A stretch of 64,000 nt of DNA from Cycas panzhihuaensis (Eukaryota; Cycadophyta). This document shows positions 33,091 through 44,699 of this stretch, in pieces. Under the pieces are notes generated by a model. It ran no database searches, had not been told where the DNA came from, and saw only the letters and a list, made by a program, of their open reading frames with translations. The stretch is taken from NCBI GenBank assembly GCA_023213395.1, contig CM041465.1, positions 149,427,741-149,491,740 on the forward strand, given 5' to 3'. Numbering within the stretch: the first letter of the stretch is position 1; each line of letters opens with the position of its first letter. The translations under genes and the position numbers were made by a program.

Positions 33091-36000
33091 AGATGAGTAT
33101 TGTATAAGGACTAATCTTTATGAATATAAACTTTAGAGGTCCATTGGTTAAAATCTAGTTGATATTATTTTTAAGTTACTAGATCTATTAACCATAACAG
33201 TTGCAACTTAGAGATTACACGAGTAATAGATTCATTAGTAGAAGGCTCAATGAGGAGGTGGGAGAGCATCAATGACTATATTTTCCTTTCCTTTTTTATA
33301 TGTAATAGAGAAATCAAGCACTTATAGCTAGTTGATTTACTTAGCTTGTTTTTATATAAGACTAGCTAATCAAGAAGGTAGTAGAGGCTATAGTGGTATA
33401 TTAAAATAATGAGCTTAGAACCTAAAAGATATTAGCACCACTTATCTATAGTATGCAAAATAACTTTCATCTCCTTTTGTAATGTTGATAATTGATATTT
33501 ATGGTCTTTAAGTTTACGACTCTCAAATGATATTGGATGAAAGTTCTACATAAGGATAGCACCTATACTAAATCCAATAGCATCATATTCTAACTAGAAA
33601 GGTTAGGAGAAGTTATGGGTGATAACGATTAGGGTGGACATCATAATAAACTTGAGATTATTGAAAATATACTCTACCTCTTGAGACCATTAAAATGTGT
33701 CTTTTTAGAATAAATTTGTTAAAGAAGTCACAAGAGAGGTATAATTTCAAATAACTGACTTTAAAATCATGTGAGTCTTAAAACATCCCTTTAACTATAT
33801 GAGGTTTCTAAGTGTGTGCCATGTAGTAATGATTGAGATTTTATTTGGATTAACCCAAACACCTTTTAATAAGATAATATAGCCTAGATATTATAGTTTT
33901 AACTTACTAAATTCATATTTAAATAGCTTAACATAAAGTTGGTGTTGAATGAGGATTTGAAGTATAGCTTCTAAATATTGGAGGTGATTAACTAAGTTTA
34001 AACTATAAATAAGAATGTCATAAAAAAAGATAATAATAAATTTATGGAGATATGGGGCAAAAAGTTTTTTATTAAAGCTTGCAATGTAGCAAGAGAATTA
34101 TAGAGGCCTAAAGGCATGACCTGAAATTTAAAATGTTTGTGATTTATTTAAAAAGAAGTCTTGTAATAATCTTGTAAGGTAATCAAAATCTAATAATAAC
34201 TAAATTAAGGGTCTAATTTAGAAAAAATAGTAGCCCCATGAATTTCATCAAGTATGTCATCAATCTAAGGTATTGGAATTTTCTTTAAATCATAATTTTG
34301 TTGAGTTCATGATAGTCAACACAATGTTAGAAAAGACCTATCCTTTTTTTTACATTAGGATAATTATTGTAGCATATAGGCTTTTGTTGGGTTGAATGGT
34401 GTTTATGATAATTAATTCATTAGTGATTTTTCTTTTCTTTAATAAGAATTTTGGTAAGGTCAAAGGCTAATTCAGTCATGGGATATTTTAGGTTTAATTA
34501 AATGGTGGAAACTATAGTCTAAGGGAGGAGTGTCCAAAAGGAGGCAAATATAAATTAGATTAGTATTTGTCAAGAAGATTTTGAATATGATGATAGCTAG
34601 TAGTAGAGGCTTGGATATTATTAATATAAATAACATAGCCAACATTATTATTTAAATGCTTACGTATTTGGTTTAGAGAGACATGTTTATTAGGGGAGTA
34701 ATTAACACCATACTATCTATACATTTGACCCATATGATCCTTAAATAATATGAATAAATTATTAGGTAAGTTGTTCATACTATATATGCCAAGAGTTTGG
34801 AGCCATTAGACCCTTAAGATAACATCAAATCCTCCTATAGATGATGCATAGAAATTAGAGGTTAAACAATAGGTACCAATTTAAATGTGTAGATTTTTTA
34901 TAGCTCCAACATAATGTAAAGTCTAATGACTTTACAGGGAGTAAATAAATCCAATTTTTGGTATGATTTAATAATTTAGTTAGCAAGCCAAAGATATATC
35001 AATGAAATTCAATGACGCACCTCCATTAATCAATATTAAAATAGATGTTTTACAAAGGGCACATTTCACATGAAGTAGCTCTAGACAAGATGAGAAGAAA
35101 TGGTTAACAAAGACATTTTTGTTTGGAGGTCAAGAGAGGAAGATTCTTAGGGGTACTCATTATAGGGTTCAACTTTCACTTTTAGTATTAGAATCTTTTT
35201 TCAATTGTAAGGTCGATCGTAAAAACCATGCGTTTTAACTTACACACCCTTGTGTGACCAAGAACTTATTTTTTTAAGCACTTAATATAAAGGATATCCT
35301 TTAGTTATCTATCAGCTTCTATTGATAGAACATGTACCAATCTAGTAGGTGTGTCTTCTATTAAATATTATACATATTTGAATGAGGATGTTGATGCTAC
35401 TGATCTAAGGGTTGAGAATATTGGTACCAAGTGGCATCTTATCTAAAGGTAGGTAAGCATTCTATGGCAAACTCAGCCTTGATTGCTTTTACTATCAAAA
35501 TAGCATCTCTTAATTTATATAGGGTGGTAACCTTTAGGTGCATCTAAATGCACTCTTTAAGTCTTGAGATATAGGCATCAATAAGATCTTGACGATCAAA
35601 TGGTTGGTAAACTCAATTTTGTAAAGCTTGGAATTCATCTATGTATACCTCTACTAATTTTATATGTTTTAATCAAGTAAGTTTACTAAAGAAAGAGTAG
35701 TTCAATGTATGATCATATTGCTCAAAAAAAGTTTATAGAATATATCTCATATTTGATTTAATGGGTTCTTCCACTACCACTAATGGAACTAATGATGCAC
35801 TTTTCCATCTATATGGATTAATACAAAAGTTAATTATTCTCCCACTAACATAAAATTTAGAGAAACATAAGATTCTAACTTACTTATCTAACTCCAAGAA
35901 AAGTCCCTATTAAGGTTGGGATCAAAGTTTGGTATAATAATTTTACGATGGAATTGCTACTATCATGGTGAAAGGGAAGGATTTATTGGTGGGGGTGTGT

Positions 36001-36300
36001 GATTATGAGGTGGAGGTTAGGGACCTAATGTATTGGAGGTGGATGGGATTTATAAATTAGATGCCATATATAGGAGTATCTTATCTATTTTTTTATTAGA
36101 AGCATCCTATTTCCAGCTAGAGTCTTTGATATGTCAATCCAATCCTACTAGGTTCTTCACTAGTTCTACTCTGTTCTAAGTTATTTGTGCATACTAAATT
36201 TGAAGTGCCTAGATATGATGTACCTATATAGGGGCCATAGATATGAAGTTCACTATTTTGGACAAAAGATGGGGAATTTAGAGAAGAGGAATAGATAAAA
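33091..36300 (-). pseudogene. Gypsy-3 gag, protease and RT remnants
   Basis: RT box at ~34,010-34,045 reads FFYDILIYS (expected FFDDILIYS). Protease ~35,010-35,040 reads ILINGGASLNF (expected ILIDSGASLNF). Gag-like sequence, aligned with Gypsy-1 gag, spans about 35,400-36,240. No open frame longer than a few dozen codons, so assignment relies on alignment to Gypsy-1. Confidence 0.75.
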
Positions 36301-37700
36301 AAAAAAGGGTATTTATGAAGAGGGAAAAGTAGATAGATAGAACAAGACTAAAGAATTAGAGAGTGGTGTAGATGAGAAGGGGTAGGGGGGATATCTATAA
36401 CTCATTGACCCCCTAAAAATTCATAATAAATTCACCCAGTATTGTATGATGAGTGTGAAAAGCTCATTGAAATGATGCAGGTGAGTTTTAAGTAAAAACT
36501 TTAGGTTATGGGGCCCACTTAGTGCCTATATATAATTATACCAAAAATAAAAAAAATTTAAATAACCCTAATGAATAATGATCAATATAGTGTACTAATT
36601 GAAATAAGATGTATAAATGGTTAAGGGTAATTTTGAGTTGTAGGCTTCTTTTCTCTTTTTTCATAGAGTCTACTGGTATAGGTTTCATCTAAATTAGATG
36701 AGTATTTACTAAAATAACCTTGCAGACTAAGTGATGGCTCTTATATTTTTATTCTTCTTCTTCTTTTTTAAAGAGTAGATGCTAGATTCAAGGACTGGAT
36801 TTTGAACTAAAGGTTTAGATAAGAAGGAATAAGCACTTGCATTAGAATTTTATCATTATTATTGTCATTATTGCCTGTCTTTATTATAGTTTTGTACCTT
36901 TAGTTATCTTAAAGATAGAATTGTATTCTATTTTATATTTATATATCTTTATAGTTCTTTGTCTTTAATTATCTTAAAGATAGAATTGTTCTTTATTTTT
37001 ACTTATAGTATCTTTAGGAAATTTAGGATAGTATTGAGGTGACACAAACTCTACCTAATTATTGAAATAGAAGTGCCTAGTTTGTAGGCCCTTTAATAAA
37101 CTTCCTAGTTGTTACTACTACTTCGTCCAATATCCCATGGTACTTACTATGAAGGGTTATTCATACCTATATTCACGATAGTCATTCTAAGGTATTTATG
37201 AGGGATAACTTCATAGCACTAACCATTAACCACTACACTACAGATTTTTGGTGGTCAACAATTTGTCTAATCTAGGTATACAAAGGAGCCTAAAGGAGTC
37301 CTTCTATATACCTTAAGATATATGAAGACTCATTTATATAGCCAAGTACTGTATGAGACTTGTGTAAGTAGTGTGTGATCTACTTTGCTTTATAAACTAG
37401 CATATACCTAAGTATACTTAAGTGAGAATGACAATTCCTTGTAATATTTATAGACTCTTGGTATAGGGTCTCTACCTAACCATTAAGGAAAAATAGATGG
37501 GAGGGTTAGTGACCATTTGCAGTATAATATAAAACTTCCAAAACTATAACAATAAAAAATAAATTAAAATATGAGAGAAGATTATAAAGTTTTTTACCAT
37601 AGGAAAAAATATTCCCCAAAATTTCTAACTTCTTCTTTGTAGTTGCGTTTTCTTAATTCCTTGAATTTGATCACAAGTATAACTTCGATAACACTTGGAA
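36301..37700 (-). other. Gypsy-3 5' leader
   Basis: Non-coding; parallels the Gypsy-1 leader ('gggtctctacctaac', 'ctaaccattaaccactacactaca'). It has a local repeat around 36,895-37,020: 'atcttaaagatagaattgt' occurs twice. The PBS-like TGTTATCGAAGTT lies at ~37,684-37,696 on the minus strand. Confidence 0.65.
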
Positions 37701-38099
37701 TGTAACTATCTTGATGTTCTGTTATAGTAGATTATTCTCAAGCTCAAAGGCATAGTACTGACATTGGAGCAACAAATACAATACATTAATTAGCAAAATA
37801 GAATCTGATTACACAAAAAGAAAATCACATATATGCACCAAAGAGAACTATAAATGTATTGAAGTACAGGATCTCAAGAAAAGATAATGTATCATTCCCT
37901 CATATTACAAATGTTCAACCTTAAATAGATAAGAGAGGGCTCTTATATAGAATATCATTGGTAGGATAAATGACCTCTAATTCTATTAACAAACATAAAT
38001 GGCCCACACACAAAAGTTAATGGCTAGCACTAACTACCAAGGTCTTTTTTCACATGTGCTAGCTAACTAATATACTTAATAATTAACAGTCATGTAACA
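37701..38099 (-). repeat. Gypsy-3 5' LTR
   Basis: ~399 bp partner of 31,430-31,840, starting 'tgtaactatc' and ending 'catgtaaca'. R1 sequence resumes directly after it. Confidence 0.82.
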
Positions 38100-38210
38100 A
38101 ATACAAAAAATTTAAAAGTAGAAATTATAATTTCAATTATTAAATAAGTTTAACACAATAATTTTCTAATATCAATAAAGGATTATGCATAGAACTATAT
38201 ATTATTAAGA
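38100..38210. repeat. Ancient repeat R1, copy b, right part
   Basis: 'aattataatttc...ttaaataagtttaacacaat' and 'aatatcaataaaggattatgcat' match 20,185-20,260 of copy a. Cut by the Copia-2 LTR at about 38,205-38,215. Confidence 0.7.
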
Positions 38211-39640
38211 AACATGAATGAACTCGTAGATATTTACATCCACAGAATCTTTTACCATACATAATAAGTAAACAAGATAAACATAAAAAATAATTATACG
38301 GTACATAAGATTTACATAGGAAACCCTTCCAAAATAAAACCTACCATAAAGATCTATAGATCGCATTGATTACCACTTGATTGATATGAATCTGCAAGGT
38401 CTATAGGATTTTTATATCCTTCAAAGAGGTGTCAACTAACAAGGGTTGTAACCCTCTACATAACTCACACTATTTTATTAATCATATTTACTTAAACCAT
38501 TACATTAATTTTAACAAGTGGCTTAACAAACAATTGCCGCATTAACATCCTCCCTTAATGTACATGTAGGAGACCTATAACCTATAGTAGTTGTATTATC
38601 ATAAAGGCTAGGACTATCCTACTTCTTTATCCTTGTTAATATATTCCCCTTTAAGGATAACATATGTGAGTCCTCATTTGGTACACATCTTTGTGATTTG
38701 ATCTTTAATAAGCATTTTAGTGAAGACATCTACAAGATGGTATCCACTTAGATAATAGTCAATCTACAACTTCCCTAACTTGATCTATTCATGAATATAA
38801 TGGTGTTATATCTTGATGTGCTTCATATAAGCATGAAACTTTAGATTCTTTAATAAGAAAATGGTACTTTGATTATTAACAAAAATAATCAAATGGCTAT
38901 TTAAAACTCTAAGAAATTCCAAGAGACCTTACAACTATACAACTTCTTTAGCACCATCATTAAGTTCTTGATATTCTACCCCTGTAGAAGATAATGCTAC
39001 TATTTGTTATTTCTTTAACTACCACAAAATAAATCTATTATTGATGCCCAAGATATATCTAGCAATGGACTTTTGATAATTAAAGTCTCCTCCATAATCA
39101 GTATCAATATAGTCATATAACTTTATCTCCTCACCACAATGATATTCAAGACCAAGATTAAGTGTCCCCTTCAAGTACTTTAGAATCTACTTCACTACAA
39201 CCTAATGTGGTTCCTTATGACTTTACATATATTGAGAAACCAATCTAATATCATAGGCAATATCTGATATGGTATAAGTCAAATAGATCAAACTGCCTAC
39301 CAACTTATAGTATATTGTTCCATCTACAGAGGGTTTAGCCATATCTTCTACAATCTTATGCCCCTTACACATGGTGTTACAACTAGTTTATAATCATATA
39401 TCTTGAACTTTTTTAGTAGGTTCTTCACATACCATGTCTACAACAACATGATCTAATATTCCATCTTCCTAACCTGAATGCCTAAGAAGAAGTGAAGTCA
39501 CTTGAGATTTATCATATCAAAGGTAGCTCCTAAATTGGACTTGACTCCTATAATAGTCTTATTATAGTTGTCTCTAATGATTAAATCATCCACATATAAT
39601 ATAATAGCTACTATTGAGATCCCTATAATGAACCTATACC
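38211..39640 (-). mobile_element. Copia-2: 3' part of a Ty1/copia element
   Basis: Minus strand. A likely 3' LTR at ~38,215-38,547 ends ATTAACA and is followed by CCTCCCTTAATG, the complement of a polypurine tract plus the LTR start TGTTAATGC. RNase H and part of RT follow. The element is cut at ~39,640, and no 5' LTR, integrase or gag is present in the window. Confidence 0.78.
38600..39640 (-). pseudogene. Copia-2 RT / RNase H fragment
   Basis: RT box 'IILYVDDLIIRDN' at ~39,570-39,605 (within 39,498-39,785), keeping YVDD. Then 'LKYLKGTLNLGLEY', and the RNase H end 'IFVNNQSTIFLLKN' (Asp of DNQS now Asn) and 'GYHLVDVFTKMLIK' near 38,700-38,890. Stops throughout. Diagnostic for copia; not functional. 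Confidence 0.85.
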
Positions 39641-39970
39641 ATAAATAATAGGTTAGAAGGTTAAGGGTTAAGGAGGATAAGGTAGGAGTATTTAATAATA
39701 GCAGAAATATAGGAATAAGTAGCTTAGTGATAGAATAATATAATAATGGGGTGATCCTCTTATAAATATGAAACCCCCATCTCATATAAGGATATTGATA
39801 TATTTATGAATATAATCTCATTGGGTTCACTTTGGTATCCTTGTGGTTCTTATTTGGTGCTCTCCATTTCTACCCTCTATTCTATTCACCTCAATCTCTT
39901 GGCACTCTTTCCCTTTGCTCTCATATTATTATGGTTATAGGGGTTGGATTGTAACAAGTGGTATTAGAGA
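39640..39970 (+). repeat. Truncated or solo plus-strand LTR with PBS
   Basis: 39,951-39,956 'gtaaca' is followed by 'ag' and TGGTATTAGAGA (39,959-39,970), a near match to the initiator-Met PBS. That implies an LTR ending at 39,956. A TATA-like 'cttataaatatgaa' lies at ~39,753-39,767. The left LTR edge is uncertain and appears to cut Copia-2. Confidence 0.5.
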
Positions 39971-41217
39971 TAAGGTAAAGGCAATTTTTTTTCCTCCTCC
40001 TTATTTATTATAGGTGTTGAAGACTCAATATTATTGGAAGATTCCCAAGTTTAATCGAAGAGTTTACACAACCATGGTTCCATTACCATGTTGATCACCC
40101 ATTTTGTTGGGTGAAAAATACACATAACAAGTTGTAAGTATTAGAGGATTGGCAATCTTATTGAAGTACCAATTAACAAAGATTATGTGTAAACCTTTAT
40201 GGTGGGTTATTTTGTTGTTTGTTGCTTCAATTTTCTATAATTTTGGGAGAGGGTTTATTTACCCACACATCTCCCTCCCAATTATTAGGCTAAGCAACAC
40301 CATTTAGCAGCCTGCTTTCAATCCATTTACTCACATGAGTATACACCTACATTTTTGTTTCATCTTACTAAACTCTATTCAACCTATTTATACATCATTT
40401 CTACCTTACTTTAAAAGTTATGTAAAGATATTTATCCATAAACTTTCTTGGCATTTTATTTGAGGCACATATGACTATTTTATGGCCTTAGATTAGTCAA
40501 TTGCATTCATAATAAAGTAGATTCACTCCCTTACCTTAATAACACTTGGAGGCCTAGTGTTATTTTTTATATCTATATTAGAGGAAGTTGATGTTTTTGC
40601 TTTCTCGTGTAGTACATTGGAATTCCAAAGTTAAGAAGCAATTTATTGATCCCAAACATTGTTGTACCAGTGACATTTGACCTTGGAGTATGAATGAATG
40701 AACCTTCATATTGGAGTGATTAATGACAAGACTCATGGAATAGTGGCATCATGAATTTAGAGATACGGGCTATTAGTTTTTATACACAAATGTTGGCGAG
40801 CACTAAAATGAGTGTCATTCAAAATGAAATTTAAGGCAATACTAGGAAGAATATTTACATCTCATAGCAATAGAGAATACATATAATATCATCTGATCTC
40901 TTGGTATCGAAGAAGGATTCTAAGAATGGTTACAATGTAATGTTAAATGTAGTGCATTTGGTGCCCTTAGTGAGTTTATTAAAGTTCTTTTTCCTTGACG
41001 TTATTTATACAAAAAGTAGATATGGAGACCTCCCAACATTAAGTGTTTTGTATCCCCATTGGATGAAGAATTCCCTTTTGGTATCCCCAAAGCCAATTCT
41101 AAATAGAATGGGGATGCCTTTGCCTTGCCTTATACCTCACATAAGATGATACTTGGATATTGAAAGAGGTCTATTGTTGCTTTTCTGATGCTTTTCTGAT
41201 GCCTTATACCTCACATA
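39971..41217. other. Unrecognised sequence before the duplication junction
   Basis: About 1.25 kb. If the LTR at ~39,640-39,956 is real this is its leader, but no gag or pol was seen. The short plus-strand frame at 40,901-41,149 lacks family resemblance. Two copies of a 17-bp block, GCCTTATACCTCACATA, lie at 41,127-41,143 and 41,201-41,217, the second ending exactly where homology to unit 1 begins. Confidence 0.55.
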
Positions 41218-41514
41218 TTGCTGCTTTTCTTATGCTTTGTTATTGCTACTGCTTTTGTGATGCTTTATTGTTATTGTTGCTTTTATGATACTTTATACTA
41301 TGTGTGTAAATAGAAAATCATGCTAGATTTAGCAGGGGAACTGGATGTTGCTTTCGATCTAAGGTTTCCCTTACTTTAGTATAATATTTCCAAATATGAT
41401 TTTGGAAGTTTTGATATAAAAGCTACAATGGGCTAAAAAGTGGATCAACTTGCCGCTAAAATGATGATTTTTCTAAATCTATATGCATGCTACTTTTTCC
41501 TATTTTATGATTTT

Positions 41515-41738
41515 TGTTTGAATATTAATGCATATTTGTTTTATCCCACATGCAAGTGGGTTCCACTCTCACTATATTGGCATGTATTATAAATACACAA
41601 TATTATGTATCATATTGAAATGATGTTTTATTAATACAATGGAGGTACCTTAAGGGTACCATTCGATCATATGCATGTGTTCTGTTTTGTTTGTTAATAT
41701 CTTATTACAAGTTCTATTTTCCAACATGGTATCAGAGC
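41515..41738 (+). repeat. TR-GAG 5' LTR and PBS, copy B
   Basis: LTR 41,515-41,726, ending CCAACA. Perfect initiator-Met PBS TGGTATCAGAGC at 41,727-41,738. Best preserved 5' end of the element in the window. Confidence 0.93.
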
Positions 41739-42284
41739 ACCCAGGTTGAGAGAGGTGGTTTTGTTTGGTATTAGAGCAATGATTTGGGAGGTGCCATAAC
41801 GTCAAAATTTCTGAAAAGTAATAGTGAAATTGAGACAAAATAGCTCGTTCTGTAAAATTTAAGTGGTCATACTACAGATTTTGGGGTGAAAGTGTAAAAA
41901 TTATAGCAGAATTAATTTCGGCCTATATTTTTTCCATCATTATATTTTTGGGACAAATCTGCAACCTCAAATTTAAAGAGTCATAACGTTGGCTACAGGT
42001 ATCCAAATGACTGCAATTTTTTTTTTTTTTTGTGCATGTTTTAATTCTCTTTCTAGTGGAAGTAGTTTGAGGTTTATTAGAGTTCAGAATAAAACGTTAT
42101 TATCAGTTTATCAGAAGGAACTATTACAACCCCTAGAAACCCTAATTATGAAATTCTTAAAAGGAGCATAATTTTTTATCTAGATATCAGAATTTAATTT
42201 TGTCTAAACCATTGGAATTGTATTTCAGAGACCATCATTTTCATCTATATTTTATGTATTTTTGAGTTTTTTTTTTTTTTTAAG

Positions 42285-42365
<81 letters not shown>

Positions 42366-43316
42366 GGATTTCATATTGATATGGTGATATGAATGGGGCA
42401 ATGGTAATGAGGTGATATAAGTGTTTTATACTCTTAATTGATGACAAAGTAGTGATATTTGGCATTGGCATAGTGCTATCGTGCATGTGATTTATATAAG
42501 TTGGGTGATTTTGTAATATGAGGTGTTGTGTATATTGTGCATAAGAGAGTATTATTACAATGTGAGATGATATTAAGTTATGTTGATGTGAATGTATTTG
42601 GCACTCTATTGGTGATTTGAACTGCATGATGGTAATTGTTTAATGGAAAATTAAGTGCCTTCTTACATGTGTTCATATGAGAGAGCTATTGTGATGATGA
42701 CATAGTATGGTGATAAAGCGATAGTGCATGTGTTTGCATGAATGAGTTGGCTGGCATATGGTGATTTAGTGCTCCTTGGAATGTGATTTATGTGAAGGGA
42801 CTTTATGGGCATGATAAGACTAATTTGAGGGCAAGAAAGATAGTGATATGAGGCGATGAGATGCTTGTTGCATGTGAGGTTAACATGACAAGATTGGGTA
42901 ATTATTGGGCATGTTTTGAGGATGAGATTAGGGATGTTTGATGATGTGTTCTAGTTGATTGAATAGGCAAAGAAGGATGTGTTTCTTGTTGAAGATACCT
43001 GAGTTGCAAGGAAACAAAATTATTAAATAGTGTAATGGCATGAGTTGTGTGTTTTAGATAATCAAGTGAAGTATGTGTCTTGGTAGCAATATATGACATG
43101 TATGATCATTGTGAGATTCATGAGGCATTGATTTGGAAAAGCGAGTATTTGGATTCTACGTGACTGGTTGGTGATATGTGAAAGGCAATGATGTGAGGAT
43201 AAAGTCAATGATGTAAAAGATATGAGATATGAGAGAATTTGGTGAGTATGATTAATGAGCAAGTTACCAATGTTAGGTGAGTTTGTTGATTGAAGCAGGG
43301 ACACATTATTTAGAGA
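41739..43316 (+). other. TR-GAG 5' leader, copy B
   Basis: Matches 8,593-10,120. Its (AT)n tract (42,287-42,346) is about twice as long as in copy A and is bracketed by T-runs (42,264-42,280 and 42,346-42,363). The second T-run is absent from copy A. The C-poor, G/T-rich stretch follows (about 42,370-43,280). No supported gene. Confidence 0.75.
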
Positions 43317-44455
43317 TGGAATTTATAATCATGGAAGAGAATGATGCGGTTATGTATGTTCCTGAAACAAATGAATATTACTTGTAGGATTCATTTCTTA
43401 CAATACCTACGTGCAATGGTGAAGACTACTTCTTTTGGACAATTAAAATGAGATGTCTATTCATAGCTAGAGGTTTGTGGAAGATTGTTACTGATGAATA
43501 TGATATCCCTAATGATGAAGAAGAAAAGAAAATGCTTGAGAAAAAAGATAGAAAAGCATTTATTATGATTCGTGCTACATTCAATGAGGTTGATCTTCCT
43601 TCCAAATTTTATTTTTTCATTCCTATGATTCTACATGCAAGTAATGCTAAAGAAGCTTGGGATTTTCTAAGGGAAGTATTTGAACAAACTCTTGAAGAGA
43701 CACATCGAATGATTAAAAAAATAATTAGGGCTAGTTATGGTACAGGTACAATGAATGAAGAAAATATCATCAACACTGATGAAACAACATGACAAGATGA
43801 AGAATGTATGAGTACTGATAAAATTTCTACTGAATGTAAAGAAACGATGGTTGAATGCATTGATGAGACTATAACTACTAATGAAGACATTGAAAGTGAT
43901 GAGTTGATGAAGGTTTATATAAATGACACTATGATTTCAAGAGAAATTAAATATGAATATTATGATCCTATAAAGGATGAGTCTTATATTAATGATATTC
44001 CTACTTTAAGTATTGATTCAAGTTTGAATGATGTTCCTACTTTGAGCATTGATTCAATTTCAAAGAGTATGCTAGTTGATCAAGATTCTACTCCAAAGAT
44101 TGAAGAGATCATTATTGTACATGGTGATCAAGAGTTTATACAAGATAATGATGACATGCAAGTTGTGATTGAAGATGGTTGTTTACATCAAAATCAAACT
44201 AGACCAGGCACAATGAAGAATCATGATTTGCACTTGCTAGAGCTGCTACATCGACATCATCACTATAGGATTGAAGACAGAAATCAAGTTGAGAACATTG
44301 TCTTACAAAGATATCACTACATAATTGAAGACACAAATCAAGATGAAGAGATCATTCTACAGCAAAGACATCACTACAAGTTTGAAGACAAAGATCAAGT
44401 TGAAGACATCATTTTCGAGACACTTGCAAGGACAAGGCGCTATAAGTACAAATGA
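43317..44455 (+). pseudogene. Copia-type gag of TR-GAG, copy B (two stops, complete 3' end)
   Basis: Start ATG 43,317 (MEFIIMEEN). In-frame TAG at 43,385-43,387 and TGA at 43,790-43,792; both codons are sense in copy A. The C-terminus is open to 44,455 and adds three ~19-residue repeats: HHYRIEDRNQVENIVLQR, YHYIIEDTNQDEEIILQQR and HHYKFEDKDQVEDIIFETL, then a basic end TRRYKYK. The ORF stops ~15 bp before the polypurine tract, leaving no space for pol. The pattern suggests the original element coded only this one protein. Confidence 0.85.
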
Positions 44456-44469
44456 TCCAAATATGCATT

Positions 44470-44699
44470 AAGGAGGAGTGTTGGAATATTAATGCACATT
44501 TATTTTGTCCCACATGCAAGTGGGTTCCACTCTCACTATATTGACATGTATTATAAATACACAACATAGTGTATCATATTGTATCCTATTGTAATGATGT
44601 TTTGTTAATACAATGGAGGTACCTTAAGGGTACCATTCGATCCTATGGAGGTATTCTATTTTGTTTGTCAATATCTTATTATAGGTTCTATTTTGAACA
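44470..44699 (+). repeat. TR-GAG polypurine tract and 3' LTR, copy B
   Basis: AAGGAGGAG at 44,470-44,478, then the LTR 44,479-44,699 starting TGTTGGAATATTAATGC. Confidence 0.92.

Larger units (their letters stand above)
31430..38099 (-). mobile_element. Gypsy-3: highly decayed relative of Gypsy-1
   Basis: 6.67 kb, minus strand, inserted in R1 copy b. LTRs at 31,430-31,840 and 37,701-38,099 share 'atcttgatgttct', 'gattattct(c/t)aagctcaaaggcata' and 'agataa' blocks. The inner region runs parallel to Gypsy-1 in order and spacing (gag, protease, RT, integrase), but with far more substitutions and stops. No clear target duplication. If the tandem duplication is real, a second copy should lie just right of this window. 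Confidence 0.85.
8056..41217. repeat. Unit 1 of a ~33.2-kb direct tandem duplication
   Basis: From ~8,056 rightward, this sequence recurs at an offset of 33,146 (8,369 to 41,515), 33,196 (12,422 to 45,618), 33,191 (20,031 to 53,222), 33,184 (22,420 to 55,604) and 33,124 (28,854 to 61,978). Element borders, target duplications and the DNA between elements all match, so this is segmental rather than independent insertion. Homology starts in the 'gctttattattgctac' repeat inside Copia-1. The right end is where copy 2 begins. Confidence 0.93.
41515..44699 (+). mobile_element. TR-GAG element, copy B
   Basis: 3,185 bp. LTRs 41,515-41,726 and 44,479-44,699; flanks ATTTT (41,510-41,514) and AATTT (44,700-44,704), one base decayed from the original ATTTT. 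Same insertion point as copy A, so it arrived by duplication. The gag ORF is broken at different places from copy A. Confidence 0.92.

Noticed and set aside
41515-44699. Independent second insertion of TR-GAG
   Set aside because: Same target site, same flanking Copia-1 sequence and the same LTR length difference as copy A; it came with the segmental duplication.
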